From a bacterium (GTDB taxonomy: Bacteria > Patescibacteriota > 4484-211 > GCA-002791395), in NCBI GenBank assembly GCA_027002475.1, contig JALWZS010000018.1, positions 1 through 56,634 on the forward strand: DNA of 56,634 bases, given 5' to 3'. The stretch's first letter is position 1. Every line of letters begins with the position of its first letter. Below the pieces are notes generated by a model. It worked only from the letters and a program-made list of their open reading frames with translations, searched no databases and had not been told where the DNA came from. Positions 10,601-16,766 of the stretch are shown in pieces. Made by a program: the position numbers and the translations under genes.

Positions 10601-12731
10601 TACCGTTATTCGAATGAGTTCAAACTCTCCTGATTACACGGTGTATTCTGATGATACTTGTTCGACTACTGCTACTAATGGCGATTTTACGTACACAAAC
10701 GCAGACAGTACTAAAAATGTGTACATTATTGATAATAGAAAAAGTGTTCCTACTTGGACTTTAACTGCAAGTAAACAAAGTGGTCCAGAAACAATAACAG
10801 ACGGGACGCAAGATTACACGGTAGATCCAGGCAATGTCGCCTATCTTGTTATCACCTTACCTGGAGAGACGTTTACAGATGGGGTTGGTAACTCAGGCAC
10901 TCCTGATCTTAACGGTGCGAATTCAGGCAATAACGCAATTGCTGGGCTTAGCTTCGACTTAGTTTCTATTTCAGCTATTGATGTAAATTACAATGTTGTT
11001 GATTCGTACTCTGGTACAAAAAACCTTAGTTGGCAGAGTGGGACTAATTACCCTGCTAACGCTCCGAATGGTGCTTCCCCTAGTTACCCACTAAGCGCAT
11101 CTTTTGCAAATGGGCAAGCGACTCTTAACCTTTCTGTTACTCTTTATGATGCTACTTTAGGCGACGCGGATCCTACAATTGCGTTAGCTGTTGACGACTC
11201 TGATGATGCGGGCGATTTTACTCTTGACTCAACGGAGTTTAGCGTTGAGCCAGATGTTATAAATAGTTACTCTGTTTCTGTTACTACGCCACAAACTGCA
11301 GGAACGTGCTTTACAGGGACAAATACAATAACTGCCCTTGATCAGTACGAGAATATTAGGACCTCTGATGCTTCAACGGTTAACATGACTACAAATGGTC
11401 AAAGTATTAATTTTTATACTGACAACACTTGTACAACTACCACCACGCAATACACTTTAACCTCTGGGAGTAGCAATTTGTATGCAATGACAACTAAAAA
11501 GCAGTCTGGTTTCACAATCACGGCAACAAGAGATGGTGGGACGGAGTCTGGGACGTCAGGTGCAATAACAGTTGACCCTGCAAGTGCTAATGCAATTCTT
11601 GTTGTTTTACCAGGGCAAACTTTTACCGATGGAACAGGCGTTAGTGGTGCAACAAACTTTAGTGGTCTTCGTTCTCCTGATGCAACTGCAGGAATCGCCT
11701 TTAGTGTGGATCTAAAAGCAGTTGATGCGTACAACAACCTTGTTGACTCAGGCACGAACAACTACACAGGTAGTAAAACTATTGATTTTTCTAACTCTAC
11801 TGCTGGCAATGCGCCTGATACTACTTCCCCATCTTTTCCATCAAGTCCCATCTCTTTTACAAATGGGGAGGCAAATGGGCTAAGCATCACTTACTATAAC
11901 GCGGCTACTTCAAGAGATGTTAAGGCGGATGATACTGCAACGCCTGTTAGCGGAAGTATCTCAACTAGTTTTGATGTATTGGCTAATAGTGTTTCTCAGT
12001 ACGGTGTCGTGCCGACCAGTTACACACAAACAGCAGGAGTTGCATTTAACATCGATGTTATTGCTTGGGATGATTGGGAGAATGAGCTTGGTTCACTTTA
12101 TACTGCGCCTTCTGGAACCTATGGGTGGACAACAACTGCCTCCGATGCTCCAGACACGACATCTCCTGTAATTGGAACACTAGTTCAGTCAGATTTTACT
12201 AATGGGACGGCGACTAAGTCGGTTACTCTTTATAAAGCAGAAACGGGTGTAACTTTTGCGGCAATGGATCCCTCAAGTAGTGTAACTGGTACTTCAAGTG
12301 CAATTACGGTTAATCCTGGTGATGTATCGGCAGATACTAATGATTCGTATTTTGTGATAGCAAATAGTGCACGAGCAACTCAAGTGGTACCGCTTACAAT
12401 CACTCTTAGGGATACATGGAGAAATCCTGTTTCTGGTGTGCCTTTTAGCGATATTACAATAAATGCGACGCCTACCGCTACGATAACTCAACCTTCGAGT
12501 AATACAGACTCAAACGGGCAAACAACAGGATCTATTTCATGGAGCGATGAAGGAGTTAAGACGGTAACCATTGGAATTGGAGGTGGTACGAGCTTAGTTC
12601 AAGATAATGGCGTTAGCGCTGATGCGGATGGGCTTTTGGATGATACGCATGACGTAGATGTGAAGTTTAAGGTTCAGGTGCATATTGAAGGAGGCGTAAA
12701 TCTTAATGATGGTGTTCAATTGGCGCCGTAA
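4620..12731 (+). CDS. Giant repetitive cell-surface protein (2703 aa)
   Basis: The N-terminus has one hydrophobic segment (about residues 14-34), which could be an uncleaved anchor or signal. Residues about 410-880 hold three related jelly-roll-like repeats, each with a GGQ..T.W.T core, followed by an IxxAGHYxVT strand. Then come two copies of a domain beginning YRxxxD..L and containing LQWG/LQYG and a Cys pair, and a carboxypeptidase-regulatory-like stretch. The last third has repeated Ig/Big-like domains with the recurring motif LPGETFTDG or LPGQTFTDG and paired cysteines near CSTT/CTTT. No C-terminal anchor is seen, so attachment is probably N-terminal. The start follows the previous stop by three bases, which suggests translational coupling. 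Role in cell contact or envelope structure is inferred from architecture only. Confidence 0.85.
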   Translation: MRVFIEDILAKRLFLAALFLLLAGLTITSYVFVLPSPTKEVPVSLRRETQFPVRLVRVDSSGESSVLGASEVITSSFGDKVLDKVVPFIISVKDNFKSVEMPTFRAEAYMKNEELAKITTVKDSFGAKKDAKVSVDNDGIYKKLTLNFDTSFRPGLYTLDLDLGDGKHIQQDFTWGVLAINTDKSSYSIGNVANLSFAVLDDKGEMVCDAVLTLNVSFPNGESIELTTVDGSITVNPQCKSYKMSLEPDYSARLPLKESGEYKLKLTATTANGVRFIEDGFLVSDAPLLVSLTREAPTRIYPYNRYPVRLKLKSNSKFVGKIIDFVPNGFKVFPSVDSSSEFSVSSLDSERKSITWQVNLDANKEVILSYEFEAPKISPYFFLLGKARALSLNNGESKLMTEEGRFWQIAVDALGDIGVYRESTGGQALTTSVSNQTWDTTVAQGAAFTIDPGGSGRHIIDLADAGHYFVTYSIGWQTSGGTYRSEQQGVINLAGTSLAYGRSSCYIRRTAGADECWTSGSAIIDAASGDDLIIQAYRTDSNTAAGVSRMSDESGLMLVKLEDSWDFARVQEAGGGQAFNSTTFAAVTFDTNDETSTGITHSTTLNTDRIILANTGHYLVTANVMFRNASGSARRNEEMRLTLNGTEIPGTRTSAYLRGSNSTQDHTASFTGIIETTSANAILRVEAACEGEACGGVTNVGGQTGITVAKLPDVAEYLRLHEATGGQDIDAIQDPITWDTDDEVDSASFSHSSNASSFSIIRAGNYIFFGSFYADRTSTTNGTRAYPHWDWHKGGSTVIPYGSFGKYNRGDQSTTGTFSSGDSGAIVLDGLSSGDTIELLNTDETSGTTNTTGQFIGGRYAVQGVRIASLFPIPETTQLHYRWRDDSTALNTNGGWVASEDNDETTAIDRNTTRRVRLEIANTGTAAQTAAKTYELQWGRIQGNGSCSTIATWTGVDDASDDIDLVDSTQITDGASTSALLSNTEGYSFVAGEGKDTSDTTSAIGPLGTSSYTELEYAIRPTNSAVTGATYCFRVVDTTSSTTLDLYSVYPTLTLSSQTVDVPALEWGSQSNVSDTAWTTINFTNRFVNPVFVCSVNYANNIGNEPDGDADATVCRVQNVTATSAQVRLQEPGTTSNSLANAETVYWMVAGEGAYNTPDIKFEAFTYTSTVTDRSSSWVGQAQTYSQSYTNPVVFGQVMSYNDTNWSIFWAHDGSRNPPSSTSLYTGKHVGQDTNTTRADETIGVIVIEKKHGTLGSYTYDAGVSPTQVDRIDDTPPDNASLVSAFSTAPTIALVAETGVNGGDGPFPVVYGTSPFATSTVALAIDEDEIADGEMSGAREEVALLAFDSAGSYSSTRALDQLSYRIYQNTDSLQPSTALASENTPASNISRDDVIRLRMSVQVGERALKANESSFRLQYGQGSTCSSITSWTDVGGVSSDSVWRGYDNSTPNDGDTITSSLLDGGSNVLESYEEENSSSYNPNAINVGQQGEWDFVVQHNGADAGRDYCFRMVQDNGSTFAYTRYPQLTTTSGITISGTCTDFDEVTACPDGQTVRFAINGHLEAQTATTSSGTWTINYVNTPSSGDVITVFLDGVADANEANAVTKYDGTGDITGIKLIEEHLTIGSDDNQVLSNVYLGSFDNSVSSDEDIFFDVDANNDLVVDSLSQSTQEELYILASNTYRPDSSNSGNITTFSIENNGTLTLDGNTLTIEGSGTPFTQNGTFNSDTSTVSYTNSSLANITALTYYNLDFSPTSGTPSYTLLSGAFTVNNLSIAGTGNASVDASVNNPAIDVNGDFSIGAGDTFTASSSASLTIAGNFTNNGTFSANSGTVTFDDASKTSTLLYSAATSFYNFSMTTAGKTLQFDNVDETVILAGGSFVIQGTSCGSIDAVITSDDGTNQFELNIDSTATTNIDFADISFMNATGSAITADQSNDSGSNTNVTFANSCLPQKIVFTNASRTLTAGACNGSANVFVAQLQNNEGTPRAPSANTVIRMSSNSPDYTVYSDDTCSTTATNGDFTYTNADSTKNVYIIDNRKSVPTWTLTASKQSGPETITDGTQDYTVDPGNVAYLVITLPGETFTDGVGNSGTPDLNGANSGNNAIAGLSFDLVSISAIDVNYNVVDSYSGTKNLSWQSGTNYPANAPNGASPSYPLSASFANGQATLNLSVTLYDATLGDADPTIALAVDDSDDAGDFTLDSTEFSVEPDVINSYSVSVTTPQTAGTCFTGTNTITALDQYENIRTSDASTVNMTTNGQSINFYTDNTCTTTTTQYTLTSGSSNLYAMTTKKQSGFTITATRDGGTESGTSGAITVDPASANAILVVLPGQTFTDGTGVSGATNFSGLRSPDATAGIAFSVDLKAVDAYNNLVDSGTNNYTGSKTIDFSNSTAGNAPDTTSPSFPSSPISFTNGEANGLSITYYNAATSRDVKADDTATPVSGSISTSFDVLANSVSQYGVVPTSYTQTAGVAFNIDVIAWDDWENELGSLYTAPSGTYGWTTTASDAPDTTSPVIGTLVQSDFTNGTATKSVTLYKAETGVTFAAMDPSSSVTGTSSAITVNPGDVSADTNDSYFVIANSARATQVVPLTITLRDTWRNPVSGVPFSDITINATPTATITQPSSNTDSNGQTTGSISWSDEGVKTVTIGIGGGTSLVQDNGVSADADGLLDDTHDVDVKFKVQVHIEGGVNLNDGVQLAP

Positions 12732-12744
12732 TTGTGCTGTCTAA

Positions 12745-12835
12745 GCGTCATTACGAGGAGGAAAGCAGAGCTTTGCGACGAAGTAATCTCAGACTGCCGC
12801 AGTCGCTTTGCTCCTTCGCAGTGACGAGGAGTTAG
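12745..12835. repeat. Dispersed palindromic repeat, family A
   Basis: This is an imperfect inverted repeat beginning GTCATTACGAGGAGG and ending CGCAGTGACGAGG, with the internal signature GAAGTAATCTC / AGACTGCCGC. Related copies lie at about 14364-14613, 21799-21989 (inside uvrB), 43436-43650 and 51180-51335. It fills most of the gap between the giant surface gene and the LytR_C gene. The termini resemble the TCATTGCGAG-type palindromic elements known from other bacteria. Confidence 0.8.
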
Positions 12836-12883
12836 TCACTGTATAAACTTGAAAACGGGCATTAGTAGTGATTTAGGCTTCTA

Positions 12884-13636
12884 CTAGTTCCCTACAATAA
12901 TCAATATATCTCCGCTCCCCTGTTCCCCTTGAGGGAGTTCACCGACCTTCCCACCTAAGAATGTGGCAAAATCACTAGCAATAGAGGTTCCGTTGTCTGT
13001 GAGTGGGATTACTAAGATACCTTGATAATCATTCTTTTTGGCTACCTGCCTATCTACAATAGTCACAAAATCATATTGTTCAGTTAATTTGTTCATAATA
13101 GGTGTTGTTGCACCTGGCGTTTTAGAACCGTTAAGCAAGTAAACATCGACCTTCGTGGGCTTTTTAGCTTCTTCTTTTGTAGGCGCTGGACTGGGACGCG
13201 GAGTCTCGCTACTTACTGTTGGCGTTGGGGTTAGTTGTTGCTGTGTTTGCGGTGTTGGCGAGACTGTTTTTACAGGGACTACATCAACAATTTTGTGCAG
13301 CGATGGACGATACAAAATCGCTTTTCCTGATTTTGGGAAGATTAACACCTTGTCCTCGTTTTCAGCTGTTTTAAAAAAACCTTGTTTGATTAATTGTTCT
13401 TTATCAATAACAGTTGCTAATGTTGGAGTTTCGTCTGGTAAAACCATTAGTTTGCTAACTTGTTTAGTAATTGATTCAACGTCGTCTTTGTTGTTCCCTA
13501 CGTTTACTCCGGATAGTTTTAGTGCGATGAGTACACCAAATACAACGAATACGCCAAGTAGTGCAATGATTGAAAAAACTCTTAGACTACGAACTAGATA
13601 ACTAGGTTCTTCTTTGACCTTCTTCTTGGTGGGCAT
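12884..13636 (-). CDS. LytR_C-domain membrane protein
   Basis: The protein has 250 residues. A short cytoplasmic basic start is followed by one transmembrane segment (about residues 17-43), a low-complexity Pro/Thr linker (about 125-155), and a C-terminal LytR_C-type domain (about 160-250) opening with VDVYLLNGS and ending DILIIVGN. LytR_C domains are found outside the membrane in envelope proteins of Gram-positives and CPR bacteria, often next to LytR-CpsA-Psr catalytic domains; here no catalytic domain is present. I chose ATG at 13636 because a perfect TATAAT ends six bases upstream; a GTG five codons earlier would lie upstream of the predicted transcription start. Likely a wall-associated structural or binding protein. 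Confidence 0.8.
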   Translation of the reverse strand: MPTKKKVKEEPSYLVRSLRVFSIIALLGVFVVFGVLIALKLSGVNVGNNKDDVESITKQVSKLMVLPDETPTLATVIDKEQLIKQGFFKTAENEDKVLIFPKSGKAILYRPSLHKIVDVVPVKTVSPTPQTQQQLTPTPTVSSETPRPSPAPTKEEAKKPTKVDVYLLNGSKTPGATTPIMNKLTEQYDFVTIVDRQVAKKNDYQGILVIPLTDNGTSIASDFATFLGGKVGELPQGEQGSGDILIIVGN

Positions 13637-13642
13637 ATTTTT

Positions 13643-13648
13643 ATTATA
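13643..13648 (-). promoter_or_regulatory. -10 box TATAAT, six bases from ATG
   Basis: A perfect TATAAT lies on the minus strand with exactly six bases between it and the ATG at 13636, so the expected transcription start falls on or beside the start codon. There is no SD. One of a recurring series in this window. Confidence 0.65.
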
Positions 13649-13652
13649 CACA

Positions 13653-14315
13653 CTAGCGGAAAATGTTGATATGGTAATTAGCTTTGGCGGTATTAAGCCA
13701 ACTGGTGAAAGGCTGACCAGTAATTTGTTGCACCCTTTCTTTTTCTAGGTCGAAAATAATTGTTCTTAGATGTTCATCTTTAGTTGCTCCATACATCTCA
13801 CTTACTTTTGATAAATACTCTTCCTCGCTCATCCCTTTTCTCACTCTGTTGTAATAGGCTTCAAGTTCGCTAGGAGTAATTGGTTGATCTTGTTTGACTA
13901 GAAAAACTTCTGTTAATGCTTGATTAACTAAATCGTTGATTATGTTATTTCTTAGAGCCTTTTCATCAGGCAAACTCATGTTTGAATACTTATAAAATGA
14001 CTTTTTTTGCGAGAGTCTTTGGTTAAAGATCTCATGTTTTACGCCGTAGCAGTCGATACTGATGATGTACTCATTAGGGTTATCTTCGCAAATATTACTT
14101 GGTTTAAGGCGATTAATAATGCCTAGATTTTCCGTGCCTATTTGTTTTGAAAGTACTTCTTGCTGGGCGCTTTGTATTTGTTGTTTAGGGGTACTTTCTT
14201 TCGGATTTGGTGTAAAGAACTGTTTATAAAAAAATGCACTTGCAAGTATGATTAAGACTAAGCTTGTTGGCACCAGGGCATATTGCACTAAGCGGTTGAA
14301 CTTATTAAGACTCAT
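13653..14315 (-). CDS. SurA_N-like membrane-anchored protein
   Basis: The protein has 220 residues with one N-terminal transmembrane segment (about residues 10-32, LVPTSLVLIILASAFFY region) and an extracytoplasmic helical domain. The pattern of short helices with EAYYNRVRKGMSEEEYL resembles the N-terminal chaperone domain of SurA/PpiC-type foldases. No parvulin catalytic domain follows, so it may be only a chaperone or binding domain. The start at 14315 is set by TATAAT six bases upstream; a longer frame of 15 more codons has no support. It lies 16 bases upstream of the LytR_C gene on the same strand. The fold assignment is tentative. Confidence 0.65.
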   Translation of the reverse strand: MSLNKFNRLVQYALVPTSLVLIILASAFFYKQFFTPNPKESTPKQQIQSAQQEVLSKQIGTENLGIINRLKPSNICEDNPNEYIISIDCYGVKHEIFNQRLSQKKSFYKYSNMSLPDEKALRNNIINDLVNQALTEVFLVKQDQPITPSELEAYYNRVRKGMSEEEYLSKVSEMYGATKDEHLRTIIFDLEKERVQQITGQPFTSWLNTAKANYHINIFR

Positions 14316-14321
14316 GTGTGT

Positions 14322-14327
14322 ATTATA
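14322..14327 (-). promoter_or_regulatory. -10 box TATAAT, six bases from ATG
   Basis: A perfect minus-strand TATAAT is spaced six bases from the ATG at 14315. No SD is present. This supports a leaderless transcript for the SurA_N-like gene. Confidence 0.65.
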
Positions 14328-14363
14328 TAGGAGAATTATAATGGGAGAGAGATATTTCACGAT

Positions 14364-14613
14364 ATGTCATTGCGAGCGGTAGCGCGGCAATCTGTTACTA
14401 ATAGACTGCCACGTCACTACGTTCCTCGCAGTGACGAGATTGCTCTGTTGCAAATCCTCAATTCCTATTCGTAATGACGCTTTTGGGGTGTCTTTGCGAA
14501 GGAGTGAAGCGACTGAAGCGTCTAAGCAGAGTAGATCGCCACGCCACTTTGTGGCTCGCGATGACGCTAAGCGGCAGACTGCCAGGGGCATTCAAACTTC
14601 CTCACAGTGACGA
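14364..14613. repeat. Cluster of family A palindromic repeats
   Basis: Two or three tandem, partly diverged family A units occur here: TCATTGCGAGCGG, GCGCGGCAATCT, CTCGCAGTGACGAG, then GGAGTGAAGCGAC, GATCGCCACGCC, GCGATGACG and a final CAGTGACGAG. They fill the gap between the divergent SurA_N-like and holin-like genes. An apparent reading frame on the minus strand here is only repeat sequence. Confidence 0.8.
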
Positions 14614-14640
14614 GTGCCAATATAGTGTTAATATTAAAGT

Positions 14641-15045
14641 ATGTTAAAAAAGCTAATCGTTAAGCTAATTATTATTAGTGTTGCTGTATGGACAATCTTT
14701 TATTTAATTCCAGGTATGATTTTTTTAGGTGGCGTTTTAGCGTTTGCCGAGATCGTTGGCATCTTTTTTGTTCTCGATTTATTTGTTAAACCACTAGCTA
14801 AGTTGATTCCGCTACCTTTTAAACTTCTTGATTTGGGCATTGTTAATATTGTTATAGATGCATTTACTTTTTGGGCGTTATCTAATTGGCTTAATGTATT
14901 AAAAATAACACCATTTTGGTTTAGTGGGTTAGGGACTAGTAAATTTGTGATAGCACCGATTGAAATCCCCTATCTTGGAACGCTAATCATTGCAGCGGTT
15001 CTTATGGGTATGGTTAATACAACTCTTACCTGGCTTACAAAATAA
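14641..15045 (+). CDS. Phage_holin_4-like four-TM membrane protein
   Basis: This 134-residue protein is almost entirely hydrophobic, with four predicted transmembrane helices (about residues 5-25, 28-50, 65-85 and 110-130). The pattern, including FVKPLAKLIPLPF between helices 2 and 3, matches the phage holin family 4 superfamily (PF04020-like). These are mostly chromosomal bacterial membrane proteins of unknown role rather than lysis genes. There is no phage context here, and it stands alone. A degenerate TAATAT lies six bases before the ATG, in line with other core genes. Confidence 0.75.
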   Translation: MLKKLIVKLIIISVAVWTIFYLIPGMIFLGGVLAFAEIVGIFFVLDLFVKPLAKLIPLPFKLLDLGIVNIVIDAFTFWALSNWLNVLKITPFWFSGLGTSKFVIAPIEIPYLGTLIIAAVLMGMVNTTLTWLTK

Positions 15046-15093
15046 GGCTTTGTGGCACTATTAATGAGGTCGGTGCTCTCATCTGGTCTGCTA

Positions 15094-16614
15094 TTAAAGG
15101 AAATCAAAAAGTCTTGTTAGAAAGCGCCATAGTTTCTTCCACCAAGGAAGATGTCTATCATAATATCCATCAAGCCATAAATTAAGCTGGGTGTATTTGA
15201 TTTTAGAGCTATCTGCCAACGTTATGTGTATGTCCTTGGAATTAAAATCTGAGCCTTTATAAACACCTGCAGGGTCGGGTCCTTGTGAGCTAATTCCTTT
15301 TATTGCAAAGATTATGTGGTCATTATCAAATGAGTTAAAGTAGTCACGCCCAGTTGTGGCTCCCCAAGTCGGATCTATGTTTACCCAGCCTTTTTCTTGG
15401 TCATAGTACTGAACCCATGCATGCAGTACATCAGAGACAGTAGGTTTTTGTTTGCTGTTTTCATCGGTTACGTATGCGTACCCATCGACTTCTCGCGCTG
15501 GGATACGAATCGCACGAAGAAGTGTAACGGTTAGATCAGTAAACTCCATGCAGACTGCCTCATCTGGGTGCTCAAGTGCGCCTGCTCCGCCATAGCGTTT
15601 TACATTACCATTGGAAAAACGTTGGTCTGAGTACTTAAGGGTTGAAGTAACGTAGTTATAAACTTCTTCGGCTGATGAAAATGAAGCTGCAAGCTCTTGG
15701 ATTTTAGGGTCGTTAACATCCCAAAATTTATCTGGGATTAGATATGGTGTGTCTTCTTTTAAGCTAGCTTGCTTTCCTTCTTTTGAGTTTAAATCAATTT
15801 TTATTTGCCCCGTTAACTTAATGTCGAGGCTTTGCCCCCCGCCTAGCTCGTAGTAACCAATTAAGTTACCATCTTCGTCGAATGCCATCTCTTTTGGTTC
15901 TGGTTCTATTGCATTGATATAGACTGTTTGTAGAGAGTAAAAATTAGGAGGAAACGCTACTTCAAACGTACCCTTTTTGGTGTCAGGATTAACAAGGTGG
16001 TAGTTTAATTCGACATTATAAAGTTGATACTCGCCGATTGTTACCTTTAAGTCTGCCGCTTTTTCGTTTTTGAGTTCATAAATTCGCGATATGGTACTAG
16101 CTGATTGTTCTTCATTGATTGCTGTAATCGATTCGGCTTGGACATGCCCCCACTCTGACGGGTAGTTTATGACAATTGTTTGTTTTTCCATTTGCATCTT
16201 TTCGGATTTGCCTATTAGTGGAATTGTTATTTCTCTCAGTAGCCCTTTTTTATTAAAGATGCCATCTAGTTTGTATCTTAGTGTAAAGGTGCGAGTTCTT
16301 GTAAACGTTTTGGGTTTAGGTAGGCTTATATTGATTGTTGTGTCTGTTACGGTTGTGTTTAAGTCTTTACCGTTTTCATCTTGTGCTTGCGCGTCAATTA
16401 TTGCCTTTGCTCCAGTTTGAAGTTGGTAAGAGGTCAACACATATTCATCTTGTGTCGATTTGACCTTTATTTTATGGCTTGCCTGTGCAAACGTGTATGG
16501 TCCAAATATGTAACTGCTTGTAATATCACTCACAAAGAGCGGTTCCTTTGCGTTTGCCTGAGTTGAGATAGCAAGGAGTAACAAAATCGCAATTAGAAAA
16601 AACTTTTTAAGCAT
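15094..16614 (-). CDS. Secreted transglutaminase-like protein
   Basis: The 506-residue product starts with a clear signal peptide (FFLIAILLLLAIS then TQANA). The N-terminal half is a beta-rich extracytoplasmic region. The transglutaminase-like core is at about residues 320-440, with the catalytic Cys in EAVCMEFTD, the His in DVLHAWVQYY and the Asp in NIDPTWG. The C-terminus ends in an aromatic, basic amphipathic segment (WWKKLWRFLTRLF) that may bind the membrane surface. Members of this superfamily are cysteine proteases, peptide cross-linkers or amidases; the substrate cannot be read from sequence. I chose ATG at 16614 because TATAAT lies six bases upstream and the signal peptide starts there. 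Confidence 0.85.
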   Translation of the reverse strand: MLKKFFLIAILLLLAISTQANAKEPLFVSDITSSYIFGPYTFAQASHKIKVKSTQDEYVLTSYQLQTGAKAIIDAQAQDENGKDLNTTVTDTTINISLPKPKTFTRTRTFTLRYKLDGIFNKKGLLREITIPLIGKSEKMQMEKQTIVINYPSEWGHVQAESITAINEEQSASTISRIYELKNEKAADLKVTIGEYQLYNVELNYHLVNPDTKKGTFEVAFPPNFYSLQTVYINAIEPEPKEMAFDEDGNLIGYYELGGGQSLDIKLTGQIKIDLNSKEGKQASLKEDTPYLIPDKFWDVNDPKIQELAASFSSAEEVYNYVTSTLKYSDQRFSNGNVKRYGGAGALEHPDEAVCMEFTDLTVTLLRAIRIPAREVDGYAYVTDENSKQKPTVSDVLHAWVQYYDQEKGWVNIDPTWGATTGRDYFNSFDNDHIIFAIKGISSQGPDPAGVYKGSDFNSKDIHITLADSSKIKYTQLNLWLDGYYDRHLPWWKKLWRFLTRLFDFL

Positions 16615-16620
16615 GAAAGT

Positions 16621-16626
16621 ATTATA
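16621..16626 (-). promoter_or_regulatory. -10 box TATAAT, six bases from ATG
   Basis: A perfect TATAAT on the minus strand precedes the ATG of the transglutaminase gene by six bases, with no SD between. Confidence 0.65.
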
Positions 16627-16627
16627 C

Positions 16628-16680
16628 GGCAGGCTATACAACAAATTACAAATCACAAATTCTAAACTATACAAACATGA
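16628..16680. repeat. Short family C repeat (ACAAATTACAAATC type)
   Basis: The run of ACAAATTACAAATCACAAA-like units here is a short copy of the family C repeats found at full length near ruvC, ruvB and trmD and inside uvrB. A few further units of opposite polarity follow at 16748-16768, before uvrA. Confidence 0.6.
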
Positions 16681-16766
16681 TTATTAAAATGTATCCGTAT
16701 ATTGGTTTAGGTGATGTGCGTCTTGCTGTTCGTTTGTGCCGTTTCGTGCTTGTGATTTGGGGTTTG

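Noticed and set aside
14367-14591. Minus-strand 74-codon frame between SurA_N-like and holin-like genes
   Set aside because: It consists entirely of family A repeat sequence and has no start signal.
14641-15045. Phage lysis holin
   Set aside because: The holin-4-like family is common on bacterial chromosomes, and there is no endolysin or phage gene beside it.
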